A DNA stretch of 64,000 nt, taken from positions 186,001-250,000 of the forward strand of contig NZ_WWCP01000001.1 of the NCBI RefSeq assembly GCF_009857505.1, given 5' to 3'. Source of the DNA: Duganella lactea. Its GTDB lineage: Bacteria > Pseudomonadota > Gammaproteobacteria > Burkholderiales > Burkholderiaceae_D. Both the position numbers and the translations under genes were made by a program. Under the pieces are notes generated by a model, which ran no database searches, had not been told where the DNA came from, and worked only from the letters and a program-made list of their open reading frames with translations. Below, piece after piece: positions 20,606-28,133 of the stretch. How positions within the stretch are numbered: position 1 is the first letter of the stretch; every line of letters begins with the position of its first letter.

Positions 20606-20967
20606 TAAGCGTCCTTATCGTTAAAAATCTTTTTGGCGACCCTCTCCATCAGGCGAAGGTCTTCAAATACTTCCGGCCATTGCCGCCGTCGTATGCCCAT
20701 CATTTCCATTGCTGCCTTGGCGCTGTCGTAATCGATTCCCTGGTAAATCACGGTCCCCATGTCGGAGATGATTCGCCACTGGGACTCCAGGGCAGCAAAT
20801 ACGCTGAACGGGATTTCGTTTTCGGGCCAAAGCTCGTAGCACTTGGGCTTGCGCTGGGCGAGGGCTTTGGCTTGAGCGTGCATTCCCAAAAACTTCAGGT
20901 CTTCCGCCAGCTCTTCCTCGCCCAGGAACGAACTGCCGCCCGCCCACCAGGCGGCAGCGCCTTCTAG
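20605..20967 (-). CDS. DUF1799-like tail assembly chaperone, made as a -1 frameshift extension
   Basis: The DUF1799-type part (ELWPENEIPFSVFAALESQW, then DLRLMERVAKKIFND) has no convincing ATG with ribosome binding site of its own at its true beginning. Reading back from it, the frame is open to the slippery site at 20967-20973 and gives a continuous protein (LEGAAAWWAGGSSF...) when joined to the upstream gene by a -1 shift. This is the G/GT arrangement of long-tailed phages: the fusion spans 21344 to 20605. The chaperone recruits tube subunits onto the tape measure and is absent from the virion. Confidence 0.78.
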   Translation of the reverse strand, partial: LEGAAAWWAGGSSFLGEEELAEDLKFLGMHAQAKALAQRKPKCYELWPENEIPFSVFAALESQWRIISDMGTVIYQGIDYDSAKAAMEMMGIRRRQWPEVFEDLRLMERVAKKIFNDKDA

Positions 20968-21344
20968 TTTTTTGCGCGAGCGTTGGAGATGGTTTCGAAG
21001 AACTTGCGAACGAGGGTCGGGCGCACCGGGAAGATTTGCAGCAACGCGGTCAGGTTGGCGTCGTTGAATTCCAGCTGCTGGCCATCGTCGCCTTGCACGT
21101 CTTTCCAGCCCACCATCACGTCGCGCACCAGCTCGTCGTCGTTCAAAGTGGCTACGGTGGTGTCTGCGGTGCCGTCCGCATCGACGGTCGGGCCTGCCAG
21201 GCGCTTATGGATATCTTCGATTTCGGAAATGGTCAGGCGGCGGAAGACGGCGGTAAAAACGACCTTTTCGACACGGCCGTTGTCGCCTGGCAGCTCCACG
21301 GTGACTGGGGTGGAGTAGGTTGGGTTTGGAGTAATTTTAATCAT
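20964..21344 (-). CDS. Tail assembly chaperone, zero-frame product (lambda gpG-like role)
   Basis: A 126-residue acidic protein (IKITPNPTYSTPVTVELPGD; LTISEIEDIHKRLAG) between the tail tube gene and the tape measure, the invariant place of tail assembly chaperones. It ends ARAKN followed by TAG. The final codons GCA AAA AAC contain the heptamer A AAA AAC in the correct phase for -1 slippage, which would extend the protein into the DUF1799 frame. Confidence 0.82.
   Translation of the reverse strand: MIKITPNPTYSTPVTVELPGDNGRVEKVVFTAVFRRLTISEIEDIHKRLAGPTVDADGTADTTVATLNDDELVRDVMVGWKDVQGDDGQQLEFNDANLTALLQIFPVRPTLVRKFFETISNARAKN
20967..20973 (-). promoter_or_regulatory. Slippery heptamer A AAA AAC for -1 ribosomal frameshifting
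   Basis: On the minus strand the last three sense codons of the upstream chaperone gene read GCA AAA AAC before TAG. A AAA AAC is a classical X XXY YYZ slippery sequence. After slipping back one base the next codons (CTA GAA GGC) are open through the whole DUF1799 gene. Confidence 0.8.
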
Positions 21345-21410
21345 GGTTTCGCTTTCAATGTAAGGGTGTTTGTTTGTGTGAATTCGGTGTTTGTTTGTTG
21401 GTGGCCAGAC

Positions 21411-22355
21411 TTACAAACAGGTGATGGCCAGCTCGTCGTTGCCCATTACCGGTGGCGCATCCAGCGTCAACTTGTAGGCCAGCACGCCATCGACGTTGTC
21501 GTAGGCCACGTTGGTGACGCGCACTTGCAGATCGACCTGGACTTTCTTGCCAGGGACGCTGCCGTGCAGCACGCTCAGGGCAATCGTGGAACCGGAGTCG
21601 GACAGTGCGAACGGGTCGAAGTCGGCCAGCGGCGGGGCCAGTACGGTGATTTCGCCGCTGGCGGCGCGGTCGGTGATCGACACTTCGCGTTGCGGACCTG
21701 GCAGGTTCAGACGGGCGATCTTGTTGGCCTGATCCCAGCTGAAGTCGGACCACGCCAGGTGAACGCCGCCCAGCGATGCAGGGCCGGTGTTCTCGCTGTT
21801 GATGCCTTCTTCGATTTCCCAGCCGTCGGTGTTGACAACAGGCATATCCTGCTCGACTGGCGCGACATACATGGCGTCGAAGGCAAACGACAGCGTTGGC
21901 GTACCTTTGGCGGCCAGTTTGGCTTTCACACTGCCACGCGTGCCTAGGAGCTTGTGCAGCGTGCCGTCGATGTTGACGTACAGGGAAGCGCTGGAAATGA
22001 GTTTGCTGACCAGGTTGTATTGCACCGAGGTGGCGGCAACGATGGTCTGCGCGAAGGCGCAGGCCATCAGCAGCGCGCCCCATTTCGGTGGCGTGGCCAG
22101 CGTGCCGGATGCCACCAGGGCGATGTCAAACGACATCTTGGCCCACTTGCCGACGACGATCTTGCCGGAGCTGCCCATGTACGGCATTTCGATGTTGCGC
22201 TCGACCGTTTCGGTATCCATCGGCGTCAGCGAGACGTTGCGCGCTTCGATCCAGTTAGCTGGGCCGGGAGTGGCATCGCTGCCGTAAGCCGTTTCCAGCT
22301 TGAACAGAATGGCCTTGCTTTTCCAGGCGCGTGGCTTGCTCAACAGATTAGCCAT
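21411..22355 (-). CDS. Phage tail tube protein
   Basis: A 314-residue structural protein starting MANLLSKPRAWKSKAILFKLETAYGSDATP, the opening typical of tube subunits of siphovirus-tailed transposable phages (NWIEARNVSLTPMDTETVER, then SGKIVVGKWAKMSFDIALVASG). It precedes the chaperone pair and tape measure, as expected for the major tail protein. Presence of one such gene and no sheath gene argues for a non-contractile tail. Confidence 0.85.
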   Translation of the reverse strand: MANLLSKPRAWKSKAILFKLETAYGSDATPGPANWIEARNVSLTPMDTETVERNIEMPYMGSSGKIVVGKWAKMSFDIALVASGTLATPPKWGALLMACAFAQTIVAATSVQYNLVSKLISSASLYVNIDGTLHKLLGTRGSVKAKLAAKGTPTLSFAFDAMYVAPVEQDMPVVNTDGWEIEEGINSENTGPASLGGVHLAWSDFSWDQANKIARLNLPGPQREVSITDRAASGEITVLAPPLADFDPFALSDSGSTIALSVLHGSVPGKKVQVDLQVRVTNVAYDNVDGVLAYKLTLDAPPVMGNDELAITCL

Positions 22356-22563
22356 GTGCTTTCTCCTTGTTGTTGGCCTTGGCTTTTGGCTCGGCCACGG
22401 TTTGTTCCGATTGCGCCGGGATGACGACGTGCGTGGTGCCGTCCAGGCGAGTACGTTGCTTGGTTGCCGGGTCGTAGGCGTAGCTGCCGCCCTGGCCCCA
22501 GTGCTTGCAGGCGCTCAGGTCATGCAACTTGTGCACGCCAGGCTGATCGTTCGTATTGCTCAA
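22348..22563 (-). CDS. Small structural-region protein (DUF2635-like position)
   Basis: A 71-residue product. The preferred start is TTG at 22563, because GGAG lies 6 bases upstream and the TTG overlaps the stop codon of the preceding gene (ATTTGA). It contains KHWGQGGSYAYDPATKQRTRLDG and a Lys/Ala-rich tail. The place corresponds to Mu gp38 (DUF2635); sequence similarity is only suggestive. Confidence 0.6.
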   Translation of the reverse strand: MSNTNDQPGVHKLHDLSACKHWGQGGSYAYDPATKQRTRLDGTTHVVIPAQSEQTVAEPKAKANNKEKAHG

Positions 22564-22982
22564 ATTTCGCTCCTGTCGATGTACGACGTTAAATAAATGT
22601 CCTGCCACCACACATGCCCATCCCGGAATGCCAGGAGGTTGCTGTCACCGCGCTCCAGCGGGTCGTTGCCGTCCGCTGGCCGCCAGCCGTACACCACCTG
22701 CTTGACCTTATTGCGCAACGCATCGGTGTCTTCCAGGGCGGCCACGCCCTTGGCGTCGGTCAGGTTTTTGACCACCAGCACGATGCCCACCGAGGCGCGC
22801 ACACGCTGGATCAGCCGTCCGGCAAACTGGCTTGGCGCTGGCGCTTCGCCCAGGGAAAACACATAGCAGGCTGGTGTGACGGTCGGGTTGCTTTCAACCG
22901 CGCTTTGAAAGTCCGCTGCGCCGCCTACTTGCTTTATTTCTGGCACCAGCTCGCGCAGCCTGGCTTTGATGTTTTCGATCAA
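22560..22982 (-). CDS. Phage tail terminator-like protein (Mu gp37 position)
   Basis: A 140-residue protein beginning MIENIKARLRELVPEIKQVGGAADF, with CYVFSLGEAP and FRDGHVWWQDIYLTSYIDR near the end, the pattern of gp37-like tail terminator proteins of transposable phages. The start overlaps the DUF1320 gene by four bases (22979-22982). It probably caps the tail and joins it to the head. Confidence 0.75.
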   Translation of the reverse strand: MIENIKARLRELVPEIKQVGGAADFQSAVESNPTVTPACYVFSLGEAPAPSQFAGRLIQRVRASVGIVLVVKNLTDAKGVAALEDTDALRNKVKQVVYGWRPADGNDPLERGDSNLLAFRDGHVWWQDIYLTSYIDRSEI

Positions 22983-23377
22983 GGCCGCCCCGTCCGCTTG
23001 AACACTGCCGGGGAGCTGGCCACCATCACCACAGTAGCCGGCTCATTGCCTGGCACCGGCGCTGCCTGCTGGAGCTGCACCCGGCCAGACTGGACATCGC
23101 GCAGCCATGCCAGGGCGTCCTGATAGTCGGTGCGGGCACGCTCGGTAGCTGCCTCGCCCAGCAGGTTGTAGCGGGCGATGGCTTCGGCGAACTGGGGCAG
23201 CGTGACAGGCACGACTGCCAGCGGCAGTGCGTAGCGGCCTGCCAGGTAGCCGTCGATCAGCGCGTCGGCCGCAGCAAGTGCCTTGTCCACCGCGCCTGGC
23301 TGCAAGGCTGCTTCGCGTTGGGCGATCTCGTCGGCACCGAAGCGCAGCTCCAGATCGTTGCGAGTGACGTAGGCCAT
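22979..23377 (-). CDS. DUF1320 family protein (Mu gp36-like head-tail connector)
   Basis: A 132-residue protein with the DUF1320 pattern: MAYVTRNDLELRFGADEIAQRE at the start, DKALAAADALIDGYLAGRYALPL in the middle, and YNLLGEAATERARTDYQDALAWL. Members act in head completion next to the capsid in Mu-like phages. Overlaps the downstream gene by ATGA. Confidence 0.88.
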   Translation of the reverse strand: MAYVTRNDLELRFGADEIAQREAALQPGAVDKALAAADALIDGYLAGRYALPLAVVPVTLPQFAEAIARYNLLGEAATERARTDYQDALAWLRDVQSGRVQLQQAAPVPGNEPATVVMVASSPAVFKRTGRP

Positions 23378-23380
23378 TGC

Positions 23381-23692
23381 TTACTCAGCCTCAGCCACAG
23401 GGATATCCACTTCGGTGACGCGAATGTTGATATCCCATTCCAGCTGTTCCACTTGCCCTTCGGTCAGCTCGGACAGCGCGACGATGGTTGGCGCTTTAGT
23501 CCAGGCCCGGCCACCACGACGGTAACCGTCCACCGTCGAGGAAACTTCGAGGCCAGGAATACTTTGTGCGGTCTTCGCGCTTTCTTGCTCGGCGCTTTGG
23601 CCAGCTGGCTTGGCCTGGCTTGGTGCGTCCTGGCCGCCAGTGCCACGGTTGGCGGCCGTCGCTTTTTTTGGGTTCTTGGAGGTGTTCGCCAT
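23381..23692 (-). CDS. Mu gp35-like (HI1506-type) structural protein
   Basis: A 103-residue protein. The first 45 residues are a low-complexity Ala/Gln/Lys tail; the rest carries IPGLEVSSTVDGYRRGGRAW and LSELTEGQVEQLEWD, the folded HI1506-type domain found directly after the major capsid gene in Mu-like phages. A role in capsid completion is likely but untested here. Confidence 0.75.
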   Translation of the reverse strand: MANTSKNPKKATAANRGTGGQDAPSQAKPAGQSAEQESAKTAQSIPGLEVSSTVDGYRRGGRAWTKAPTIVALSELTEGQVEQLEWDINIRVTEVDIPVAEAE

Positions 23693-23723
23693 CGTATGAG
23701 TCCTGTTATGGGTTTCCAGTGAT

Positions 23724-23741
23724 GCCCCGCCGAAGCGGGGC
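23724..23741 (-). terminator. GC-rich hairpin with TTCG loop behind the capsid gene
   Basis: On the minus strand GCCCCGC-TTCG-GCGGGGC forms a 7-bp stem with a hyper-stable tetraloop, 8 bp after the capsid stop. No U-run follows. It may protect the capsid mRNA 3' end or partially terminate, lowering expression of genes further down. Confidence 0.5.
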
Positions 23742-23749
23742 TATGCCGA

Positions 23750-24685
23750 TTACGCGGTCGGTGCTGGGTCGGTGCCGGTCGAACCGAAGGCCAACTGCCA
23801 GAAGCCGTAGCCGCCAGCGGCACGTGCTTCAGCGCCGAACTTGAATTTCTTGCGATTGAAGACGTCGTCCGACTGTGGGTCGGTCTGAGCAACCGGCACA
23901 GGGGCTTTGCGCTCCTGGTAGATGAAAGGCTTCACCGGCTTGGTGGTGTCGAGCAGATACCAGGCAGTGCGCGATTTCAGGCGCGGATTGACGAAGACTT
24001 CGTAGGAGCCCTTGAACGGGTTGGCTTTGCCGTCGTCCAGGCGGTCAGCGGTCATCAGGGTATTGGCCACCGATTTCAGCGCTGGCGGCACCATCAGGAT
24101 ATTGGGGGTGATATTCAGCGGACGGCCTTCGTCGTCCTTGAATTCCATCATCGCGGTTTCAGCCGCACCCAGGCTGTTGATAGCGGCCTGCTGCGAGATT
24201 GCCGACAACTGCATCGTGCCCTTGTTGCTGACGCTGCCTGGCGTGCCGTCTTCTTTTTTGACGGGGTGATCGTCGTCGAAGTAATACTGGCCGTCATAGC
24301 ACTTGGTTGCGAATGCGCCGTTGACGACGTCGGCGATGATTTCGTCAGGCAGCTGCTTGGACGATGCGCCTGCCGCTTCGGCCTGCGGACCGTAGATACC
24401 CAAGTTGTCGTCTTCGATGTCGTTGCGGTCAACTTCGACGGTTGCTTCGAAGTCGTCATTGCGTACCACGTACTTGAACGCTTCCAGTGCCTTGACGGTT
24501 TTCTCACCAATCCACTTGCGCATCTTGGGGAAGTTCGATAGCCAGGCGTAATCGTTTTGGCCGGTAGTCGAGGTGACCTTCATGGCGATCTTCTGCCAGG
24601 TCGAAGGGGCGGCGGCGAAGGCGTTATTGAAGCTCGTCTTCAGCGAGGTAAACAGATCAGTAACGTTTTGTTTATTGACCAGCAT
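23750..24685 (-). CDS. Major capsid protein, Mu gpT-like
   Basis: A 311-residue protein of the Mu-like major head subunit family: MLVNKQNVTDLFTSLKTSFNNAF at the start, then WLSNFPKMRKWIGEKTVKALE, FEATVEVDRNDIEDDNLG, and the C-terminal VNPRLKSRTAWYLLDTTKPVKPF. Length matches Mu gpT (about 305 residues). It follows the protease/scaffold and cement genes. Confidence 0.95.
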   Translation of the reverse strand: MLVNKQNVTDLFTSLKTSFNNAFAAAPSTWQKIAMKVTSTTGQNDYAWLSNFPKMRKWIGEKTVKALEAFKYVVRNDDFEATVEVDRNDIEDDNLGIYGPQAEAAGASSKQLPDEIIADVVNGAFATKCYDGQYYFDDDHPVKKEDGTPGSVSNKGTMQLSAISQQAAINSLGAAETAMMEFKDDEGRPLNITPNILMVPPALKSVANTLMTADRLDDGKANPFKGSYEVFVNPRLKSRTAWYLLDTTKPVKPFIYQERKAPVPVAQTDPQSDDVFNRKKFKFGAEARAAGGYGFWQLAFGSTGTDPAPTA

Positions 24686-24727
24686 GTATGGTGTTTTCCT
24701 TATTTAATAGGTGGTTGGCGTTCTGGA

Positions 24728-25129
24728 TTACTCAACCCAAACGCCGCTGGCATCGACGCCCACGACGCGGCCAGCGGCGGAGCGGGTGTTGGTGCCGTTG
24801 GTCTTGGCCACGGTCTGATCGTCCACCACGTAGCAGGTCTTGAACAGATCGGCCTGGGTGACGGGATCGGTGGCGCTGTTCGCCCACAGGAATGCTTTCT
24901 TGCGGCGGACGGTGATGGTCGCTGCGCCATCGGTGCCAGCGGTGTTGTCCACCGACATTTCGGCGCGGCCGAGGTAGGTCAGGTTGGTGGCGGTGGCACC
25001 AGGGACGCAAAAGCCAGCGGCATTGGCCATAGCGATGGCACCGGCAAAAATCTTGGCACCGCCTGCCACCAGTACGGGCAGGTTCTCCCTTTCCTTGTGC
25101 GGGGTGTTGCGGTCGGCGGTCAGGCTCAA
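24728..25129 (-). CDS. Capsid cement/decoration-type protein (DUF2190-like)
   Basis: A 133-residue small beta protein between the scaffold and the capsid gene. The sequence PVLVAGGAKIFAGAIAMANAAGF and DLFKTCYVVDDQTVAKT with a C-terminal GRVVGVDASGVWVE is the pattern of structural cement proteins that bind outside the capsid lattice. Assigned by position and style. Confidence 0.7.
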   Translation of the reverse strand: MSLTADRNTPHKERENLPVLVAGGAKIFAGAIAMANAAGFCVPGATATNLTYLGRAEMSVDNTAGTDGAATITVRRKKAFLWANSATDPVTQADLFKTCYVVDDQTVAKTNGTNTRSAAGRVVGVDASGVWVE

Positions 25130-25165
25130 CTTGTTCTCCTATATATAGAGCAGTGGATGTTTCGC

Positions 25166-25732
25166 TTACGCGGCTTGTTCTTCCTGCTGGGTCTTGACGA
25201 AGTCTTCCGGGCTGACGCCGAAGGCTTTGCACAGCGCCTGCTGATTGGCAGTCAGGGCGACGGTCTTGGTATTTACTGGCGGCACACCTTTGGTTTGGGT
25301 GCCGGTCAGGATGGCCAGCTGCGGGGCGCTATCGAGGTAGGCGGTCAACGCTGCGATATCTTTGGCACCGAAGTCACGCGCCCAGGCTTCCTGCATTGGC
25401 AGCAGCTTGCCGTCGTCCAGCGCCTGGGTGACCAGGGCATCGATGCGAGTGGTGTTGGTCTCGGCGGTCAGTGCCGCGATGCGGCCCTGCAATGCCTGCA
25501 TGGTTTCGATAGGCACGAACTTGGCCGGGTCAGGCGTTGCGGCCGACAACACGGCGATGGCACTGTGCTGTTTGCCCAGATAGGCGACCATGTCGAACGA
25601 CGCGGCAGCGGTCACGGTGGTGTCTTGTTTCAGGGCGTCGATCAGTTTTTGCAGTTGCGTGGCGCAATCTTCGGCCGTGGAACCGACGGGCAGGTTCAGC
25701 AGCCAAATGACTTGCTGGATCAGTTCATCCAT
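25166..25732 (-). CDS. Nested scaffold protein from an internal start (Mu gpZ-like)
   Basis: Within the protease gene the in-frame ATG at 25732 (MDELIQQVIWLLNLPVG) is preceded by GGAG (25739-25742) at a 6-base gap, the best ribosome binding site in the gene. The product would be the 188-residue C-terminal scaffold alone. Mu makes its scaffold gpZ in this way. Confidence 0.7.
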   Translation of the reverse strand: MDELIQQVIWLLNLPVGSTAEDCATQLQKLIDALKQDTTVTAAASFDMVAYLGKQHSAIAVLSAATPDPAKFVPIETMQALQGRIAALTAETNTTRIDALVTQALDDGKLLPMQEAWARDFGAKDIAALTAYLDSAPQLAILTGTQTKGVPPVNTKTVALTANQQALCKAFGVSPEDFVKTQQEEQAA

Positions 25733-26287
25733 TGAGGACTCCTTTTCGGGTTGTGGATCGGATGGGGTGGTAATGAGCAGCGAGGCAGCAGCGATCAGCG
25801 CATCCATGCCGTCGATGGCCGGGTTATTGGTGATCGCGGCCATGAGAACCTGGAGAACTTCGCCAGTGGTCTCGTCGTACTGGAAAACAGGCGAGATATA
25901 TTTGTATTCGCCAGCGGCGATCATCTCTTTGGCACGCGGGGTCCAATCGACATTGACGCCGAACAGGCCAGCGTCATCGCGCCATTCCAGTGTTTTGAAC
26001 CAACCAGCAGCGGGAGCTGGCTGGCCGTTGGTCTTGGTCAGCAGGGTCTGGTGTTCGTAATCAATGACGCAAGGATTGGTGCGCTGCGCGGCCAGGGCGA
26101 TGACGCGAGCGGCAATGGCGGCGTCGATGCGCCAGGCGGGAACTTCTTTAGGACGACCGTCCGCAGCGCGGAACTCGCCTACCGGCGTGAGCTGGATTTC
26201 ACCGCTGGCCGTGACGGCCATCGTGCAGGCCGCAATGGCCGTCGCGTGCGTGCGAGCTTTAGTGGGGGAATCGGTGCGCTTTTTCAT
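25166..26287 (-). CDS. Head maturation protease with C-terminal scaffold (Mu gpI-like)
   Basis: A 373-residue protein. The N-terminal half is the phage protease I domain (IQLTPVGEFRAADGRPKEVPAW, NPCVIDYEHQT, GWFKTLEWRDDAGLFGVNVDWT, then EYKYISPVF). After about residue 185 it becomes a helical Gln/Ala/Leu-rich scaffold domain ending in EDFVKTQQEEQAA. Both Mu and relatives make the scaffold alone from an internal start. It lies 114 bp after the AT-rich orphan gene. Confidence 0.92.
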   Translation of the reverse strand: MKKRTDSPTKARTHATAIAACTMAVTASGEIQLTPVGEFRAADGRPKEVPAWRIDAAIAARVIALAAQRTNPCVIDYEHQTLLTKTNGQPAPAAGWFKTLEWRDDAGLFGVNVDWTPRAKEMIAAGEYKYISPVFQYDETTGEVLQVLMAAITNNPAIDGMDALIAAASLLITTPSDPQPEKESSMDELIQQVIWLLNLPVGSTAEDCATQLQKLIDALKQDTTVTAAASFDMVAYLGKQHSAIAVLSAATPDPAKFVPIETMQALQGRIAALTAETNTTRIDALVTQALDDGKLLPMQEAWARDFGAKDIAALTAYLDSAPQLAILTGTQTKGVPPVNTKTVALTANQQALCKAFGVSPEDFVKTQQEEQAA

Positions 26288-26401
26288 GCTGCCATGTTGG
26301 CAGCGCGCACGGCTTTAAATCAGAGTGACGAATGTCAGCGGTGGGTGGTATTGCTGGAGAAAACGGGGCAGCAATCGCTGCCCCAGTACGTCTTACAGGT
26401 C

Positions 26402-26839
26402 TTAGACCGCGAACACTTTAGACGCAATCAGATTTTTTACCAAGTAGACACGCAACGCATGGCCAACTACCGTCGCCGTGCTGGTGCCGAACTTTGGATT
26501 GCCAGGCGCGTCGGTCAAATGGCCCAGTTCATTCAGATAGAACTTAAACAACTCTACATCCTCGTCCTTGTAGCGGGTCGTAAAAGCGTATTCCATAAAG
26601 AACTGGTCGTCCGTATAGCGGACGATACGATTGCTCAGATTCATGGTCACGCTGCTGTAGGTCACACTGAGCTTGTCGCCAGTGGCAACCTCAAAGCGCG
26701 GTGGAAACGCGACATGGTCATGGCGAGGATTGTTCGCCTTAAGATTAGTCAAGAACTGCTCGTGCCCGCGCCACAAAAGCGAAATGTGGCCATCTACGAT
26801 ATCCAGCTTACCCTGTTCATCAGTTGCATTATTAGTCAT
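26402..26839 (-). CDS. Orphan protein, AT-rich moron candidate
   Basis: A 145-residue protein that I do not recognise. It has no signal peptide or membrane segment, is rich in Asp, Phe and Asn, and contains HISLLWRGHEQFLTNL, SVTMNLSNRIVRYTDDQFFM and YKDEDVELFKFYLNELGHL. Its base composition is visibly more AT-rich than the flanking structural genes, as is the 227-bp gap upstream. It lies between the Dam methylase and the protease, breaking the usual gpG-protease order, so it is probably accessory cargo (anti-defence or lysogenic conversion are possibilities, not shown). Confidence 0.75.
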   Translation of the reverse strand: MTNNATDEQGKLDIVDGHISLLWRGHEQFLTNLKANNPRHDHVAFPPRFEVATGDKLSVTYSSVTMNLSNRIVRYTDDQFFMEYAFTTRYKDEDVELFKFYLNELGHLTDAPGNPKFGTSTATVVGHALRVYLVKNLIASKVFAV

Positions 26840-27066
26840 CTATCTATCCCTGTCTGGTTGAGTGCAAACCATACCCATATGGCCGCACCTATGGATTTGG
26901 TAGCCCGACAGCAAAAGACAAGATCAAATATCAAAATTAACGCTGTTTTAACGGGTCTAGGCGCGTTTGTTTTCTTTTTCCGGTAGCGATACGCCAGTTA
27001 GCCCCTAAAACGCCTTGGCCGCCCGCGCACGAGATTTGGCAAAATCCATGCACGGGCCGCCGCCAT

Positions 27067-27858
27067 CTAGAATAATCCGCCCGTTTCCAGCGGCTCCCAG
27101 TTCAGGATGACCAGCTCGCGGCTGGTCTGCTGCGCACCGGCATTGGCCACCGAATATTTGATATCCAGCTCCAGGATGTGGAAGCCTGCGAATGCCTGGC
27201 GGATTGCCGGATGGTCGTTGATGCTGACCATCGCCTTGCCCTTACAGGTACGCATGAAGGCGGCCATCTGCTCGTATTGCTCAAAACCGAACGGCAGGCC
27301 GTAGCCTTCCATTTCCCAGTAAGGCGGGTCCATATAGAAGAACGTATGCGGCCGGTCATACTTTTTAACGCACTCCTGCCAGTCCAGGTGTTCAACATAG
27401 GTTCCTGCCAGGCGCAGGTGCGCCGCGCTCAGGTTTTCCTCGATCCGGCACAGGTTGATCGGGCGGCCGGTGGTGGCGGTCCCGAAGTTCTGGCCAGACA
27501 CCTTGCCACCGAAGGCGTGCTGCTGGAGATAGTAGAAGCGGGCGGCGCGCTGAATGTCGGTCAGCGTCTCCGGCCGTTTCATCTGCTCCCATTCAAATAT
27601 CTTGCGGCTGCTGAACGCCCATTTGAACTGGCGGACGAATTCTTCCATATGGTGCTGGACGACGCGGTACAGGTTCACCAGTTCGCCATTGGCATCGTTC
27701 AGCACTTCGGTCTTGGCGGGCATGTTGCGCATAAAGTACAGCGCACCACCTCCACAGAACACCTCCACATAGCATTCATGCTGCGGGAACAGCGGCAGCA
27801 GCTTGTCGGCCAGGCGGCGCTTGCCACCCATCCAGGGAATAATGGGGCTTTCGGTCAT
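27067..27858 (-). CDS. DNA adenine N6-methyltransferase, Dam type
   Basis: A 263-residue class alpha N6-adenine methyltransferase. Motif X/I region WMGGKRRLADKLLPLFP at residues 9-25, FCGGGALYF near 34-42, and the catalytic DPPY at 177-180 are intact; the C-terminal NWEPL is usual. It starts inside the stop codon of the com-like gene (ATGA), so its translation is probably coupled to Com. In Mu the Com partner is Mom instead. No restriction endonuclease gene is nearby, so it is a solitary modifier, likely protecting phage DNA from host nucleases. Confidence 0.92.
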   Translation of the reverse strand: MTESPIIPWMGGKRRLADKLLPLFPQHECYVEVFCGGGALYFMRNMPAKTEVLNDANGELVNLYRVVQHHMEEFVRQFKWAFSSRKIFEWEQMKRPETLTDIQRAARFYYLQQHAFGGKVSGQNFGTATTGRPINLCRIEENLSAAHLRLAGTYVEHLDWQECVKKYDRPHTFFYMDPPYWEMEGYGLPFGFEQYEQMAAFMRTCKGKAMVSINDHPAIRQAFAGFHILELDIKYSVANAGAQQTSRELVILNWEPLETGGLF

Positions 27859-28013
27859 CGGACTCCTTTAACAGGCGCTCCCTGGCGCTCTGGTTTGGGA
27901 CTCGTGGCCCTCAGTAAATTCATCGTGCCGCATCGCGGGCACTTAATGTCCAGGCAGTGGTAAATCCCAGCACCCAGCTTTTTATGGCACTGGCCACAGC
28001 GTATGTCCTGCAT
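27855..28013 (-). CDS. com: Com-like zinc-finger translational regulator
   Basis: A 52-residue protein starting at the ATG at 28013, with GGAGAG eight bases upstream. It has two Cys pairs, C6-x2-C9 (RCGQC) and C25-x2-C28 (KCPRCG), then NLLRATSPKPERQGA, the signature of the Mu Com family. Com binds mom mRNA of Mu and exposes its start codon. Here its TGA stop overlaps the ATG of the dam gene, so the same logic may serve a different modification enzyme. Confidence 0.85.
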   Translation of the reverse strand: MQDIRCGQCHKKLGAGIYHCLDIKCPRCGTMNLLRATSPKPERQGAPVKGVR

Positions 28014-28090
28014 ATATATGTCTCTCCGTGCTAATATTCGCGCCCCCTACGGGAGGCAGAGCCTTGACGGAGCATGCGCTATGCGTGCCG

Positions 28091-28128
28091 AGTGGCCGAC
28101 CAGGTGTTAGCGCACCTGGTCGGTCGCT
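28091..28128 (-). terminator. Long hairpin between gpG and com
   Basis: GCCGACCAGGTG and CACCTGGTCGGT form an 11-12-bp stem with loop TTAGCG, extended by further pairs, starting 6 bp after the gpG stop. There is no U-run, but the structure cleanly separates the head operon from the com-dam cassette and could attenuate readthrough. Confidence 0.5.
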
Positions 28129-28133
28129 CTGTT

